The position numbers and the translations under genes are program-made. Under the pieces are notes generated by a model, which worked only from the letters and a program-made list of their open reading frames with translations, ran no database searches and had not been told where the DNA came from. This document shows positions 9,057 to 9,077 of a stretch of DNA of 9,077 nucleotides, piece after piece. Origin of the DNA: Actinomycetota bacterium. GTDB taxonomy: Bacteria; Actinomycetota; Actinomycetes; Nanopelagicales; Nanopelagicaceae. The stretch lies in NCBI GenBank assembly GCA_009704445.1, contig WLED01000043.1:1-9077 (forward strand), given 5' to 3'. How positions within the stretch are numbered: the first letter of the stretch is position 1; the number at the start of each line of letters is the position of its first letter.

Positions 9057-9077
9057 CAATTAAACACGCTCACAGGC

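Overview
The window carries the conserved replication-initiation block of a bacterial chromosome. It reads entirely on the minus strand, in the order dnaA, putative oriC, dnaN, recF, dciA (DUF721), gyrB, gyrA (cut by the window edge at position 1). The proteins look actinobacterial: DnaA has the family-typical linker into its AAA+ domain and a near-invariant C-terminal DNA-binding domain, RecF has an ASHGESWS signature, a DUF721 protein ending in RGPRDTYG sits between recF and gyrB, and GyrB/GyrA are of the short-GyrB actinobacterial type. The base composition is low for an actinobacterium (about 40-45% GC by eye, many A/T-ending codons). Together this suggests a streamlined low-GC actinobacterium such as the freshwater acI/Nanopelagicales group. 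That placement is inference, not proof. No 6-phosphogluconate dehydrogenase gene (gnd) lies between dnaN and recF, unlike in several other actinobacteria.

Layout by position: 1-2259 gyrA (3' end missing); 2259-4214 gyrB, sharing one base with gyrA in a TAATG junction; 4215-4427 a 213-bp leader upstream of gyrB with several mutually exclusive hairpins; 4428-4904 dciA; 4917-6014 recF; 6034-7164 dnaN; 7165-7496 a 332-bp non-coding region with six DnaA-box-like sites, a TA-rich core and direct repeats, read as oriC; 7497-8906 dnaA (GTG start); 8907-9077 dnaA upstream region with three perfect DnaA boxes and a candidate promoter.

Functionally, DnaA binds its boxes and opens the origin. DciA helps load or operate the replicative helicase, DnaN is the sliding clamp, RecF acts at gaps and stalled forks, and gyrase removes the positive supercoils made by the fork. 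dnaN-recF-dciA is tightly spaced (19 and 12 bp gaps) and probably one operon. gyrB-gyrA is translationally coupled and probably has its own promoter in the 213-bp leader. DnaA boxes next to the dnaA start suggest autoregulation.

I see no phage, defence, mobile or biosynthetic system and no unknown protein family. The points worth a second look are non-coding: the gyrB leader, the origin architecture and the dnaA control region.
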